From assembly GCF_041734735.1 (NCBI RefSeq), contig NC_134907.1:1928510-1992509 (forward strand): a stretch of 64,000 bases of DNA. Direction: 5' to 3'. The notes beneath the pieces are model-generated. The model did no database searches, was not told where the DNA came from, and saw nothing but the letters and a program-made list of their open reading frames with translations. The position numbers and the translations under genes are program-made. Below, piece after piece: positions 46,496-58,935 of the stretch; position 1 is the stretch's first letter; every line of letters begins with the position of its first letter. This DNA is from Babylonia areolata (Eukaryota; Mollusca; Gastropoda; Neogastropoda; Buccinidae).

Positions 46496-46735
46496 ATAAC
46501 TATGTCCCAAACTTGATCTCTGTGCTTCTTACTGTCTTATTCTGTCATCCATCCAATTTCTCTCAAAGTCACACATATATATAATGAATGCCTAACACAC
46601 CCGCACACAGAGACACACACACACATTACAAAGAAATATATGTTGAGACTGCTTTCCCCCTCGCTTCTTTTCATTTTTAGACTTTTAGACAAAAGGCCAT
46701 AAAGTTATCAGATTTTAGGTTCATTGAAAACGTTG

Positions 46736-46892
46736 TTCTTCCTTGTGTGTGTGTGTGTGTGTGTGTGTTTGTGTGTGTCTGCACGCACATGATTATGTAT
46801 GAGTGTGTGTGTGTGTGCATGTAGGTGCGTGCGTGTGTGCGTATGTATGTGAGGGTCTGTGTGTGTGTGTGTGTGCCCACGTTTGTCTGATG
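46736..46892. repeat. GT-rich microsatellite
   Basis: (GT)n runs with GTATGTATG-type interruptions. Confidence 0.9.
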
Positions 46893-47147
46893 CATGAAAG
46901 TTTCTGAAAGCCGGGCAGGTGCAAAACCAATCTAGGCAAGTTAATTTTCCATTGACATGCCCGACTGGACAAGTGAAAAATGGTGATGTTGAGCCCTGAA
47001 GGGTCAAGACTAGCCCTGCCTTCCTCAGCTGACAACGCTGAAGGGATCTCATTTTTATCCATCGAAGCAAATTATACGTGTTTTGGAAAAAAATTATCTG
47101 GACAAACATCCATACACGATTAATTCCTGAACCTACACATGTGACAA

Positions 47148-50100
47148 CAAGAGAGGCAAGGCCTTCAAGACTCACTTGTGATACATTTTTTTTTTTTAAT
47201 CTGATCGTTAAAATGTGTTCTGTATTTGTTATTATAAAGCTTCGGGTTAAAAGAAAAGGGAAAAAAAAGTCCTAACGGCAGATTCGAACTCCGCGTGTTC
47301 GGGTGAGAAGAAACTGTCTCACCCATTACACTATCGTAGCTCCTTAACTGACGTTCAAATATATAACATTTAAACATGCTTTTTTTTTAAAGGGCGATAA
47401 ATCGATTGCGGTATTCGCAGTGAGAACGCCGTTTAAATTGTATTATTCTGGTGTATCTTGGGCATTCAAAAAATCTTTAAGGGCAATTAAAAATTCTTTT
47501 TAAGTCCGCGGTAAAGGAGACGTGGCTATCGCCACAATCACACTCCAACATTTAGCCGTTTTCTCTGGATATAGATAGATGTACAAGTTTAGTTACACCC
47601 GGTTCACACGGTCGATTCAATTTCTCTTTTATGTTCATTCTAGTTTTCTAGTTTTAAAGTTGATATGAAAATGGAGTATTTTGTTAAACTAATAACATGT
47701 GGTGGTGTGTCCATCGAGATCGATGATGACCATCGTTGTCATCCAGCTGGGGGATGGGGGGAGGGTGGTGGTGGGGTGGGGGGGAGGATGCTATGAATCT
47801 ATATGTGAATGCGCAGATGGCTGAATAGTCCAATCTGCGCACGAAATGTTCGCTGACAGTTGGGGCAGACAAAGACAGGCATACCATTGTCAGGGAGCTT
47901 GTTTGCCCGTGACTTTCTGGCCTGCCTCTTCTGAACAGCTGCAGCAGTCCTGTTGGCCTCGCACAACTTGGCGCCTTTGTGCACAGCAGCGCGCCATTTG
48001 TCACGGTCCACCGCAGATTCCTCCCAGGAGTCAGGGTTGATATCAAACGCTTTCAGAGAGACTTTCATCTCTGAAGCGCTTCTTCTGACCTCCGTGTGAT
48101 CTCTTCCCTTGTTCAGCTCGCCATAGAAGAGCCTTTTGGGCAGCCGATGCTCTGGCATGCGCGCCACGTGTCCAGCCCAGCGAAGCTGGGACTGCATCAG
48201 GATGGTGAAGATGCTGGGAAGGGTGGCTTTTGCGAGCACCTCTGTGTCTAGGGTCCTGTCTTGCCACTTGATGTTCAGTAGCTTTCTGAGGCATGTTGTG
48301 TGGAAGTAGTTCAGCTTCTTGGCATGTCATTGGTACACTGTCCAAGTTTTGCAGGCGTACAGTAGTGTGGGGAGAACTACTGCTCTGTAGACCTTTAGCT
48401 TGGTCTCAAGACTAATGCCTCTTCTGTTCCAGACATTTGCATTGAGTCTACCAAAAGTTGCGCTTGCTCTTGCAATCCTGACGTTCACTTCATCATCGAT
48501 GGTCGCATTTCGTGACAGAGTGCTGCCAAGGTATGTGAACCGCTCCACCGCACTGAGTCTCTGACCGTTGACTGTGATGTTGGGCTCAACGTAGGGTTTC
48601 CTTGGGGCTGGCTGATGGAGAACTTCAGTTTTTCTCGTACTGATGGTAAGGCCGAAGTTCCTGCTGGCAGTGGCAAACTTGTCGACGCTGAGTTGCATGT
48701 CAGCTTCAGATCCAGCGTTGAGGGCACAATCATCAGCAAACAAAAAGTCTCTGATGATGTCTGTCATGACCTTCGTTTTTGCTTGAAGCCTTCTGAGGTT
48801 GAACAACTTGCCATCTGTTCGGTACTTTAGGCCGATTCCAACATCGCCATCTCTGAAGGCATCAGTAAGCATTGCAGAGAACATGAGGCTGAAAAGCGTT
48901 GGAGCCAGGACGCAGCCTTGCTTGACACCATTTGTGACAGCAAAAGGAGCAGCTGTTTCACCATTCTCCTGGACTCGAGCCTGCATGCCTTCATGGAATT
49001 GGCTGACCAAGGAAGTAAATTTCCGAGGGCATCAATACTTGGCCATGATCTTCCACAGTCCCTCTCTACTCACGGTGTCGAAGGCCTTAGTGAGGTCGAC
49101 ATAGGTGGAGAACAGATCAGCATTTTGCTCCTGACATTTCTCTTGCAGCTGCCTTGCAGCAAACACCATGTCGGTGGTTCCGCGCTCTTTCCGGAATCCA
49201 CATTGGCTCTCAGGCAAATGACCTTGGTCAAGGTGTGCTGTGAGGCGGTTTAGTAGGATCCTGGCAAGTATCTTGCCTGCGATGGACAGCAAGGAAATGC
49301 CCCGATGGTTATCACAGGCTTGCCGGTTCCCCTTTCGCTTGTACAAGTGAATGATAGATGCATCTTTGAAATCCTGGGGGATTGTCTCTTCTTTCAACAT
49401 GAGTGAGTACGGCTGATGGAGCTTCTCAGTCAGCACAGTGCCTCCATCCTTGTAGACCTCTGCTGGTATGGAGTCTGAGCCAGGTGCTTTGCCACTGGAT
49501 AGCAGACGGATTGCTTTCTGGGTCTCAAGAGGTGTTGGCGGATCGTCCAGTGCTTCGTTGATGGGGACTTGTGGGAGATGGTCTATGGCTTCATCATTTA
49601 TGGAGGAAGGGCGATTTAAGACACTGTTGAAGTGCTCAGCCCAGCGTTCGAGAATTTTCTCCTTCTCGGTGATCAAGGTATTCCCATCTGCACTGAGGAG
49701 GGGGGATGATCCTGAGGATGTGGGGCCGTAGACTTCTTTTAAGGCATCATAGAACCTCTTCATATCGTGCCTGTCAGCATATCCCTGGATCTCATCAGCT
49801 TTGTCACTCAGCCATTTATCCTGCATCTGGCGTAACTTTTGCTGAACAGTCCTGCGGATGGCATCGTACGCATCCTTTTTTGATGTGGACTTTGGGTTGC
49901 TCAGGTAGGCTTGATGCAGACGGCGTTTCTCATCCAGAAGCTGCTTGATTTCATCACAGTTTTCATCAAACCAGTCTTTGTGCTTTCTGGTCATGGGTCC
50001 CAGGGTCTCTGAAGCTGTACTATAGATCAGCTCACGCAGGGTCCTCCAGTCAGACTCCACATTCTGGTTGTCCAGAGAGGCGGATTCCAGACGATCTTCC

Positions 50101-52708
50101 AGCAGCTCCACAAAGGACTGTTTGATGGTGATGTTTTTCAGCTTAGCGATGTTGAGCCGTTTTGGAGCCTTCTGGCCTTGGGGGCGTCTCTTGGGCTGGA
50201 TTCGAATATTCAGCTTCGAGACTACAAGGCGATGGTCTGTCCAACACTCGGCGCCGCACATGGTCTTTGTTACACGTACATCTTAGCTATCCCTTTTCCT
50301 GACGATGACATAATCGATGAGATGCCAATGCTTTGAGCGAGGGTGCATCCATGACGTCCTGTTACGGGTTTGGAGGCAGAAAACTGTGTTGGTTATCAGC
50401 AGTTCGTGCTCTGCACAGGTCTGAAGCAAAAGCATTCCATTTGGGTTGCAGTGGCCCACACCGTGCTTTCCAATCACTCCATCCCAGGAGATGTAGTCAG
50501 AGCCAACTCTAGCACTGAAGTCCCCAAGATTGATGAGCTTGTCTGCTTTAGGGATAGCAGCAATGACAGAGTGAAGGTCCTTGTAGAACTTCGCCTTCAC
50601 TTCATCCGGGTTGGTCATGGTTGGGGCATAGGCACTGACAATGGTGAGGTGCTTCTGGCCAGATGCCAGTGGGAGTTTCATGGTCATAAGCCTATCTTTG
50701 ACTCCCTTTGGGATTCCAGCTAGCTTGCTGACAAGTGCTGTTTTTACTGCAAAACCAACGCCAGCCTCACGTCGCTCTTCCCTTCCTCGTCCACTCCAGA
50801 AGAAGGTGTAACCAGATCCCTGTTCACAGAGCTCGCCTTCGCCTGCAAGCCGAGTTTCACTCAAGGCTGCGATGTCAATGTTGTATCTGGCGAGTTCGGA
50901 TGCAACTAGTGCCGTTCTCCTTTGGGGTCTGTCCGCGTTATCTCTGTCCAGGAGAGTCCTTATGTTCCAAGCACCAATGGTGAGAGGAACGATCCTGGTT
51001 TTTTTCTTTTCTTTCTTGTTGTTTCGACCGCTGAGGTAGGGTCCCCGCCAGCCGCGGTATGCTGGCCAGGGTGATATGGAGCAGGCAATTTTTAGGGCAC
51101 CTTTTCTAGCCCCTTCCTCATGCCAGGGAGGTGAGCAGTGCATTCCTAAAGAAGGCTGCTCAGACGCTCAGACGGCTGCCGAGCTCCATCACTGCTCCTG
51201 TCGACGAAGAACGACCCTATGGCCTGAGCCGCCTGCGTGCAGGTCTGCAGCTGCAACTGCCAGTGTACCCACATCTGTCGTTTCGTCGCTCGCTGTCGCC
51301 ACAGGACTTGGGGGTGATGAAATGATGAAGGATGAAAGGTAATTTTGGATGACTGATGACTTGCGCGATGAGTTTGTTTAAAGTGAAGAGGAGTTGCGCA
51401 ACGTCGACCTCACTCTCTCGTCCGGGTCCACCAATTTCCAGTGGCAAGACTAAGTCAAGACGACTGGAGGATGAGCACAGATGCAGTAGATGACCAAGAT
51501 ATCCTTTCGGTGTCTCATCTTGCTCTCTGCACTCCACAGTGCGTTGCTGTAACCGCCTTCCTCTCCGTTGAACCGATAGGTTTCTTCCGCAGATTCTGCC
51601 GGATCCAGACTTCGCATGCATGGGTAGACACACCCCAGGGGCCAACTGCGTGTGGCATGCACACAGCACAGTGGAGCTAGATGGCCGTCGGTGGCTCTCC
51701 TGAGCCAACACCCTTTTATGGATCTCCATAAGGGTGTCTAGACACCCGCCTCACCAGTCCTGGAAGGGAGCGGTGGGAGTGCCGGTTTAGTCGCCGGCAA
51801 CCCGACCCTGAACAGGTTGTACTGGACTACAGGTTACCAGTAGCAGATCTAATGACCTGACCTGACTCAACATGTACAGCCAAGTACAAGTACTTCTAAA
51901 CATCATATGAGGTGAAAAGGACTTCATTTTGAGAAAAGTCAAGACTGGAAATTTTTGCGTTTCATCAATTCAAGGGTATTAACTCTCATGGTTTATTATT
52001 TTTAACTGTGAATTCCAACTGATTCTATGGATATTACATGGCAGTTTGGGGCATAATCCAGTAAACGATGAGGTGTTCACAAATCTTTCTTTGAATAAAT
52101 ATTTAATGATCTCCTTCACAACTTTCCATCACATGTTATTGTGTATTATCGATTGAATACAGGATTGAACAGGCAGGTCAACAACTTGAAACAAAATGGC
52201 GTCGTTTGCGTTCGCGAAGAATATGAGCACGCGCTTTGAATATGCATAAATATGTGTACGCAATTGATTTTTGCTCATGACCTTCAGGGCTCAGCCAATA
52301 GATCTATAAAGTCCACTCGTTGTATTGATTTTAGTATTTTCCGAAAAAGACCACATGGGCAAATGAACATAGTGAAAGCCCTGTACACTGAAGGTAAAAC
52401 ACACAAGCTTTTTATGTACTGAGTATACTTTCAAAATGTAATGTTTCAGATGAGAAAGATCAGTTTAAAGCAAATTAAGCCACCTAGTATTAATTACGGA
52501 TTAAGAGGTGAAATATTGTTTTAAACAAGATGACTGGAAAGAATTAATTTTTTTCCTATTTTTATGCCAAATTTGGTGTCAACTGACAAAGTATTTGCAG
52601 AGAAGATGGCCATTTTAAAGTTTACCACAGACACACAAACACACAGAGACAACCGAACACCGGGTTAAAACATAGACTCACTTTGTTTACACAAGTGAGT
52701 CAAAAATG
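47148..52708. repeat. repeat family A, copy 2, split by a LINE
   Basis: The left part is 47148-47700 and the right part 51869-52708, about 1.39 kb in total without the LINE. The start CAAGAGAGGCAAGGCCTTCA and end ACAAGTGAGTCAAAAATG match the other copies. A tRNA-like stretch lies at 47343-47281 (minus strand; B box GTTCGAATC). The right end falls 19 bases from the donor of the exon at 53171-52728. Short GTGAC flanks (47141-47145, 52708-52712) could be a target duplication, but the other copies do not show one. Confidence 0.8.
47701..51868 (-). mobile_element. RTE-like LINE, nearly full length, nested
   Basis: Minus-strand LINE of 4168 bases flanked by AACATGT (47694-47700 and 51869-51875), a 7-bp target-site duplication inside repeat A. 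The 5' part has GTCGGGTTGCCGGCGACTAA. An AP endonuclease follows at 51.0-50.2 kb (LTIGAWNIRTLLD, AALSETRLAGEG, VSAYAPTMTNPDE, NLGDFSARVGSD, HWHLIDYVIV, CWTDHRLV). The RT at 50.0-48.3 kb has GKAPGSDSIPAEVYKDGG, NHRGISLLSIAGKILARI, STYVDLTKAFDTVSREGLW, KQGCVLAPTLFSLMF and FLFADDCALNA. The C-terminus has LRWAGHVARMPEHRLPK and a zinc finger CPNCQRTFRAQIGLFSHLRI. In-frame stops occur at 50283, 49032 and 48327, and there is a frame shift near 48.1 kb. It is otherwise well kept, so it inserted fairly recently. Confidence 0.9.
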
Positions 52709-52727
52709 TGACGATGCGAAGACTTAC

Positions 52728-53171
52728 GCTTTATACGTGCAGGCCCGGTCTGCGGGTACAAACTATGGCTGGACTCTTCATGACGTACTTTCGGGATATC
52801 AACACTGTGGTCTTGTTCCCCTCTGTCTGTGGAGAGGTGTGTCTCGTCCTTGTTCCAGAGATCCGTGTCGCTCTTTAACGGCTGCTTGGATTTTACCTGG
52901 ACGGTCTGTATCATGTCATCCTGATGACGGCGACTCACTTCAAACTTCTGAAACGGTAAGTCATTGTGACTGCGATGCTTGTCTTGAGTATGAGGGGGCA
53001 AGATTATTCTGTCGTTCGATTCTCCAGCCATTGCGTGGTGGTCTAGTCGGCTGTCCTGACTGACGTGTTGTGTGGCTGAAAACTGAGGCGTGACGACATC
53101 CCGTACCTTGGTTTGACCCACGTTAGTGTTCTGCTTCACATTATCCCTTGGTGCCAGGGCCAGGTCTTGGG
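52728..53171 (-). CDS. exon: hydrophilic segment upstream of the FTP domain
   Basis: Internal exon of 444 bases (148 codons), starting AQDLALAPRDNVKQNTN and ending YPQTGPARIK. It is rich in D, H, S, K, Q and T, has no cysteine or hydrophobic stretch and looks disordered. The acceptor TTGTTCTGTGTAG has a good tract above 53171; the donor GTAAGT follows below 52728. Both borders are phase 1 and the frame is open across the whole exon, which is unlikely by chance in AT-rich DNA. Its donor C would join the GT of the FTP exon to give R-SKPHL. It is assigned to the same gene by strand, phase and position; it could belong to a different gene or have further exons between it and 33.9 kb. Confidence 0.6.
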
Positions 53172-53920
53172 CTACACAGAACAAACATTATAGTTATGTA
53201 GCCGCAGCGATTGTAAACAATAGCTTGTTATATGCCAGATTTTCTTAAACTATGATACTGGTTCGTTCAATAATTTTGGGGGGAGGGGGATGGGGGGTAT
53301 GGGGGGAGGGCAACCTTTGAAAATGAATGGATGAATATAATTTGAGCAGAGGAATCAGTCAGAATTTAAGGAAAAAAAACTGGCTGAAATTAGAATGAAT
53401 AAAAGCTTTGAGATAGTGCAACTGAAGTGTTATCCCGGGTTTGCCAATTTGGGCATGGAAACTGAACAACCAGTTTATATCCTCTGGGCCATTTTATAAA
53501 CCCCCACCTCTTCTTTTTCTTTGCAATACATTGATATTTGAAGGCTGCCAAGATTTAAAACTTTAGAATGAAGGTTATGTGAACTGCAAGAAACTTATTA
53601 CCAGTGGGCTTTTATTCAAATCTGGAAACGTCACGTTCAAAGCAATCAGTGTACTTGGTGCTTGGACAAAACCATTGTCTTATTTGCAATGACAGTTTTC
53701 GATATGGAACACCTGTTGTAACTGATATCATGTTTGAACATAAAGTTTGTTCCTAGAGACATCAAGTAGCTCTAATGTACATTAACTGCTTTTGATGAAT
53801 TATGCTTGTAATCATGAGTTGCACACCAAAGTCTATGTCCCCCCAAGTCTATATCCACCCCAAGTCTATGTTCCCCTAATCATGTGTTTGTTCAATCATA
53901 CATAACTTTTTGGTGCTGGT
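53172..53920. other. nothing coding seen
   Basis: Upstream flank of the 53.17-kb exon on the minus strand. G-rich patch at 53277-53309. No signal-peptide exon or promoter motif could be identified. Confidence 0.4.
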
Positions 53921-53924
53921 GAGC

Positions 53925-55035
53925 AGTGGGGTCAATGGTGGTCAGTATATAGTGGTCAGGGGTTCTTAGCAGTGGTAAGTGGTTGTCAACGGTGCTCTGT
54001 GATTGTGGTCAGTGGTAGTCAACACTAGGCCGTGGTAGTCAGTGGTCAGCATTGGTCAGTGGTGGTTAGTAGTGGTCAGTGGTGTCAGTGATTAGCAGAC
54101 GTCAGTGGTCAGTGGTGGGCAGAAGTGGTCAGTTGTCAGTAGTGGTCAGCAGTGGTCAGTGGTGAACACCGGTTGTTTGTAGTGGTCAGTGGTATCAATG
54201 GGTAGCAGAAGTCAGTGGTCAGTGGTGGGCAACGGTGGTCAGTTGTCAGTAGTGGTGAACAGTGGTCAGTGGTGGACAGTGGTGGTTAGTTGTGGTCAGT
54301 GGTGTCAGTGGTTAGCAGACGTCAGTGGTCAGTGGTGGGCAGAAGTAGTCAGTTGTCAGTAGTGGTCAGCAGAAGTCAGTGGTCAGTGGTGGTCAGTGCT
54401 GGGCAACGGTGGTCAGTTGTCAGTAGTGGTCAACAGTGGTCAATGGTGGACAGCGGTGGTTAGTAGTGATGAGTGGTGTCAGTGGTTAGCAGACGTCAGT
54501 GGTCAGTGGTAGGCAGAAGTGGTCAGTTGCCAGTAGTGGTCAGCAGAAGTCAGTGGTCAGTGATGTACACCGGTTGTTAATAGTAGTCAGTTGTGTCAAT
54601 GGTTAGCAGAAGTCAGTGGTGGTCAGCAGTGGTCAGTGCTGGGCAATGATGGTCAGTTGTCAGTAGTGGTCAGTGGTCAACAGTGGTAACTAGTAATCAG
54701 TGGTCAGTATATAGTGGTCAGTTCTTGTCGGTCAGTGGTTAGCGGTTGCAAGTGTTCAGCAGTGCTAGTGGTCAGTGTTGCTCAGCAGTGGTCAGTGGTT
54801 GTCATCAGTGGTCAGTGTATGGTGGCCAGCAGCGGTCAGTAGTAGTCAGTTATAGTCAGTGGTTAGCGATGGTAAGTGATCAGCAGCAGTCAGTGGTCAG
54901 TGGTGGGCAGCGGTCAGCAGTGGGCAGTAGTAGTCAGTGGTCTGTAGTCGTCAGTGGTGGTCACTGGGTAGTGGCTATCAGTGATCAGCAGTGTTCAGCA
55001 AAGGTCAGCGGTCAGTGGTGGTCAGTGGTCAGTTT
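53925..55035. repeat. GTCAGTGG-type minisatellite
   Basis: About 1.1 kb of TGGTCAGTGGTGGTCAGCAG-like repeats with a base period of about 9 and a higher-order period near 120 (recurring GTGTCAGTGGTTAGCAGACG). The strand is strongly G-over-C skewed. It ends in an A/T homopolymer stretch at 55041-55070. Confidence 0.9.
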
Positions 55036-55376
55036 GCAGTTAAAAAAAAAATTTTTTTTTTAATTTTTAAAAAACCCAGGACGTCATAATAATGCACAAA
55101 TGTGACAAAACGCAATCTGAAGATTTTTACGTAGTGATCAGTAGTGGTTGGCAGTGACAAGTAATGGTCGTTGATGGCCTACAGTATGGTGGAATCCTGC
55201 TAAAACGTTCCAGCATTGCATACAAAGTGATCAGTAATGGTCATGTAGCAGTCAAACACTTTCAATGACATCAGGTACAGATGTGACAACATAATGCAGT
55301 CTGACTACTTTTGAATTGTGGTCAATAAAGGTCAGCAATTGGGAAACATAAACCTGGGGAAACTTTTTTTTTTCTC

Positions 55377-55498
55377 TCAAGGCCTGACTAAGCGCGTTGG
55401 GTTACGCTGCTGGTCAGGCATCTGCTTGGCAGATGTGGTGTAGCGTATATGGATTTGTCCGAACGCAGTGACGCCTCCTTGAGCTACTGAAACTGACC
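55377..55498 (+). mobile_element. short SINE-like element
   Basis: Begins CAAGGCCTGACTAAGCGCGT, continues with GGTCAGGCATCTGCTTGGCA and ends CCTTGAGCTACTGAAACTG. A partial inverted copy lies at 25175-25252. Confidence 0.7.
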
Positions 55499-55648
55499 TG
55501 GGGGAACTCAGACCTAGGAGAACTTAGACCTTGGGGAACATAGACATGCTCCCCTTCACTGCATGCCAACTAGGTCACTGTTTACCTCTTTCATGTTGTC
55601 TGAAAGTGAGTATGAGGTGAGTGGGCGTGGCATTACAAGTGAAGGACC

Positions 55649-55667
55649 TACGTGTGTGTGTGTGTGT

Positions 55668-55717
<50 letters not shown>

Positions 55718-55737
55718 GTGTGTGTGCGCGCCGCGTG
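55649..55737. repeat. (GT)n microsatellite
   Basis: GT run with a GCGCGCC block at its right end, immediately before the RTE-like fragment. Confidence 0.95.
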
Positions 55738-55745
55738 TGTGAACA

Positions 55746-56575
55746 TAGAAGCTGAGGTCAACAACAGGATCGCCAAAGCAAGCGCCACCTTCGGGAGACT
55801 GCGTGACATCGTGTGGGAGCAGAGACGACTCCGTTCTACCACCAAGCTGAAGGTTTGCTGTGCAGTGGTCCTTACCACCTTCCTTTACGCCAGCAAGACG
55901 ACGTGGACTTTCTAAAGCAAAGACGCCATACAGCTCAACTGCTTCCACCTGAACTGTCTATGCAGACTCCTCCACATCAGGTGGCAGGACAAAGTCCCCG
56001 ACACGGACGTCCTGGAACGAGCTGGCCTCTAAAGGGTCTACACCCTCCTGCAGAAAGCCCAAGCCAAGTGGGCCGGATATGTGGTCAGAATGCCATACAG
56101 CTGAATGCCTGAGCAGCTGCTGTACAGAGAACTGTCAGGGCAGGTGCTCAGTTGGAGGGCAGAAGAAACGCTACAAAGACTGCCTCAAAGCGCCCTTCAA
56201 AGACCTGGGCGTCGACATCAACACGTGAGAGACACTTACTCTGGTGCGTCCAGCTTGGCGCAGCAATATCTCCACAGGAGCCCGTGAAGCTGAAGCCAGG
56301 CGCATAACCGAGGCGCAACGAAAGTGTGCTGTGCGCAAGACCCGAGCAGCATCCACTGCCATGACAGCACTCACTCACATGTGTCCCACATGTGGGCGAG
56401 ACTTCAGGGCCCGGATTGGCCTCACTACTCACATCCGGGCCAACAGCCACAGATCATCCATCTGACTCTTGAAGCCATGGTCGTCTTCGAATCCGAAGGA
56501 CGAACATCATCACATCACTTATTTGCATTAATTGCAAAGCAGCTTGAGCGTTGGAAGGATTTATATAAATTCCCG
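55746..56575 (+). mobile_element. RTE-like LINE 3' fragment
   Basis: Same group as the LINE at 47.7-51.9 kb but on the plus strand. It starts in the RT thumb (EVNNRIAKASATFGRLRDIV), continues in another frame with LHIRWQDKVPDTDVLERAGL and AKWAGYVVRMP, and ends with a zinc finger, CPTCGRDFRARIGLTTHIRA. Frames change at about 55.9, 56.1 and 56.24 kb and a stop interrupts near 56.03 kb. 5'-truncated, inactive. Confidence 0.82.
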
Positions 56576-56734
56576 TTATTATCATTATCATCATTACTAT
56601 CATCATCATCATCACGTAGCATTATCGGCTGGACCCCGACAGGATCTGGTCATATTTTCGCTGTGTGTGGGCTACAGATACTCCTAACGAAGAGACGCTG
56701 GTCTATATCTAGGTCTAGATCTATTCCTGCCATT

Positions 56735-57265
56735 GTAAGTGTCAGAACAGACAAACCCTTTCTAGGGCATCCAATATGCCGCAAGTATGAGTGTGAAGAA
56801 ATGCGATTGTCCAGCAAGAACAAACTGCACTACTTCTACTAACTGAATGGAATAGTATCAAAACATATCCAACAGAACCCCTACCTGGGAGTACAGATTC
56901 CTAATGATCTGAAACGGACTGGACATCTGCAAAAGAGACAACTGTGCACTCGGCTTCCTGGGACGTAAGCTAAGGACCTGACCTCCAGAGACTGGGCGGA
57001 TGGCTTTTGCCTCTCTTGTCCACTCCACACAAGAGTATGGTGCAGTGGTAAGGGACCCCTCAAGAAAGAAAAAAATCGAGACTCGAACGGGTCCAATGCC
57101 AGGCCGCCCAGTTCATCGCCAGAGATAACATGTCAGGAGACCCAGGCTGTGTGACTTGAGGTCACACAAGGTACAGACTACCATCCCTGGAGGAACAGCA
57201 CCAAATTATGCGCCTCACCACTGGATGCAGGATACATAGGATTGTAAACAGATAATTCCCAACTG
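56735..57265 (+). mobile_element. CR1/Jockey-group LINE RT fragment
   Basis: Contains LNGIVSKHIQQNPYLGVQI, a degraded LGFLRR/LEYGA region, AQAAQFIARDNMSGDPGCV and LPSLEEQHQIMRLTTG, the terminal RT segment of a LINE type I recognise as common in molluscs. Broken by several shifts between 56.93 and 57.15 kb. Confidence 0.7.
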
Positions 57266-58660
57266 CCAGTAACTGAGTAAGACCAGCAGAAGGTCCAGAC
57301 AACTTGAAACAGCATGCAAGTGTTCTTTGTGTGAGTGAAGCTGCAGCCTATAGGGTGGCTATCCGTTTGCTGCTGATTTCCACCACAAACGAAATGTTTG
57401 TTTGTTTGTTGCTTTTTTTTTTTAAATACATGTTCTCTTCCAAGTCCTGACCCTGATACTAAAAACTGGATGAATATTGATCTACTCACGAAAGGCTGAC
57501 GCAGGTAGAATCATGCATCGGAAAAGAAGAAAAAACAGCAGCATTATGTTGCTTTCTCTAGGCCATTGCCGGTGTCATCATGACGTGAAAACAATTACAT
57601 CATTAATAGAGAACTGACGTTTAGGAAATTATGACGTATTTCTAAAACAAAAACAAAACAAAAAAACTATTGCCTGCTCCCCGTCTGGCAGTGTTTTTGA
57701 CTAATAGTAATACCTTGCATTGAAAGGTAAACTAAGCTCTTTAACAGTAATATCACCTTTCATAATATCTCTCTTTTTCATATCGTTCGGAGGATAAGTG
57801 CAATATGCTGGGCAGTTAACTCGTAACAGACAACGATATTTGAAGGTACTGTCGGATGTTTCGGCAGCTCGCGTCCTGTGTCTACAAATATGTAGTTAAG
57901 CTTACTGCAGTGCAGTTAAGTCAATTCAGCTGACTTGAAGGGGCGGCAAGTTGGTATAATTAACATGGAATGAGGCATGCCATGGCTGACTGAAGTCACA
58001 AAGTAACCAATGTAAGAAGAGTTCCGGAAATACAGGTGGCGTACTTCTGGTTTGACGAATGCGTTTCAGACCAACTGGATTCCCCGTGTTTTATACAGTT
58101 CTGAAAGAACTTGTGTGTGACAATCCGCTGTTTATTCACTCTTATTAGACGGTAGACATTGTTTGCAAATATTGTGGACTTTTCAGACAAGATGATGTTT
58201 CCGCAGTTTATTTCACAGCATCTTTCTTAGTCAGTAAAATCCTCGATATTTGACTTGCTTCACCAAATATCAAATCCACTGACTGGCCTTGTGAGTGAAT
58301 GAGCGAGCCGTAATTTAGTGTTACCAGTAGGCCTAATGACATATTTCAATCCAAATAATATCTGCAGTTTCTATTTGAAATGAGTTTTCGTAGAACTTTG
58401 ACTTGTATGCTGGGAACAGAACATTTCCATCCGAAGCAGCCCACCACACAGTACCTTTTGTTTGATATAGATCTAGATCAAAATGTGTCTTTTGTGTGTG
58501 TGTGTGTGTGTGACAGAGAGACAGACAGAAAGAGAGAGAGAGAAATTGGAAATAGTTTATTGATATAAAGGCCGTAGCCACAAATGAAGGGGTGTGTGTA
58601 ACAAATTTGACACTGGCAAATACAAATATTGATATGAATGCATTTGTCATTGTGCAACAA
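57266..58660. other. nothing coding seen
   Basis: Unique sequence with a poly-T run (57413-57424), AAAACAAAAC runs near 57650 and a GT/GACA stretch at 58495-58545. Confidence 0.4.
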
Positions 58661-58935
58661 TAACAACAAACAAGAGAGGCAAGGCCTTCAAGACTCACTT
58701 GTGATATCCTTTTTAAAATATCTAATCGTTAAAATGTGTTCTGTATTTGTTATTATAAAGCTTCGGGTTAAAAAAAAGGAAAAAAAAAAGTCCTAACGAC
58801 AGATTCGAACCCCGCGTGTGTGGGTGAGAAGAAACTGTCTCACACATTTCACTATCGTAGCTCCTTAACTGACGTTCAAAAATATAACATTTAAACATGC
58901 TTTTTTAAAGGGCGATTTAAATCATATTATTCTGG

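Noticed and set aside
45376-46584. Three overlapping 340-400-codon plus-strand frames
   Set aside because: Same reason: the frames rotate through a stop-free 47-bp minisatellite unit.
46890-47060. Minus-strand stretch with CPVGHVNGKLTC and DWFCTCP
   Set aside because: Cysteine-rich by eye but lacks usable splice borders and module spacing.
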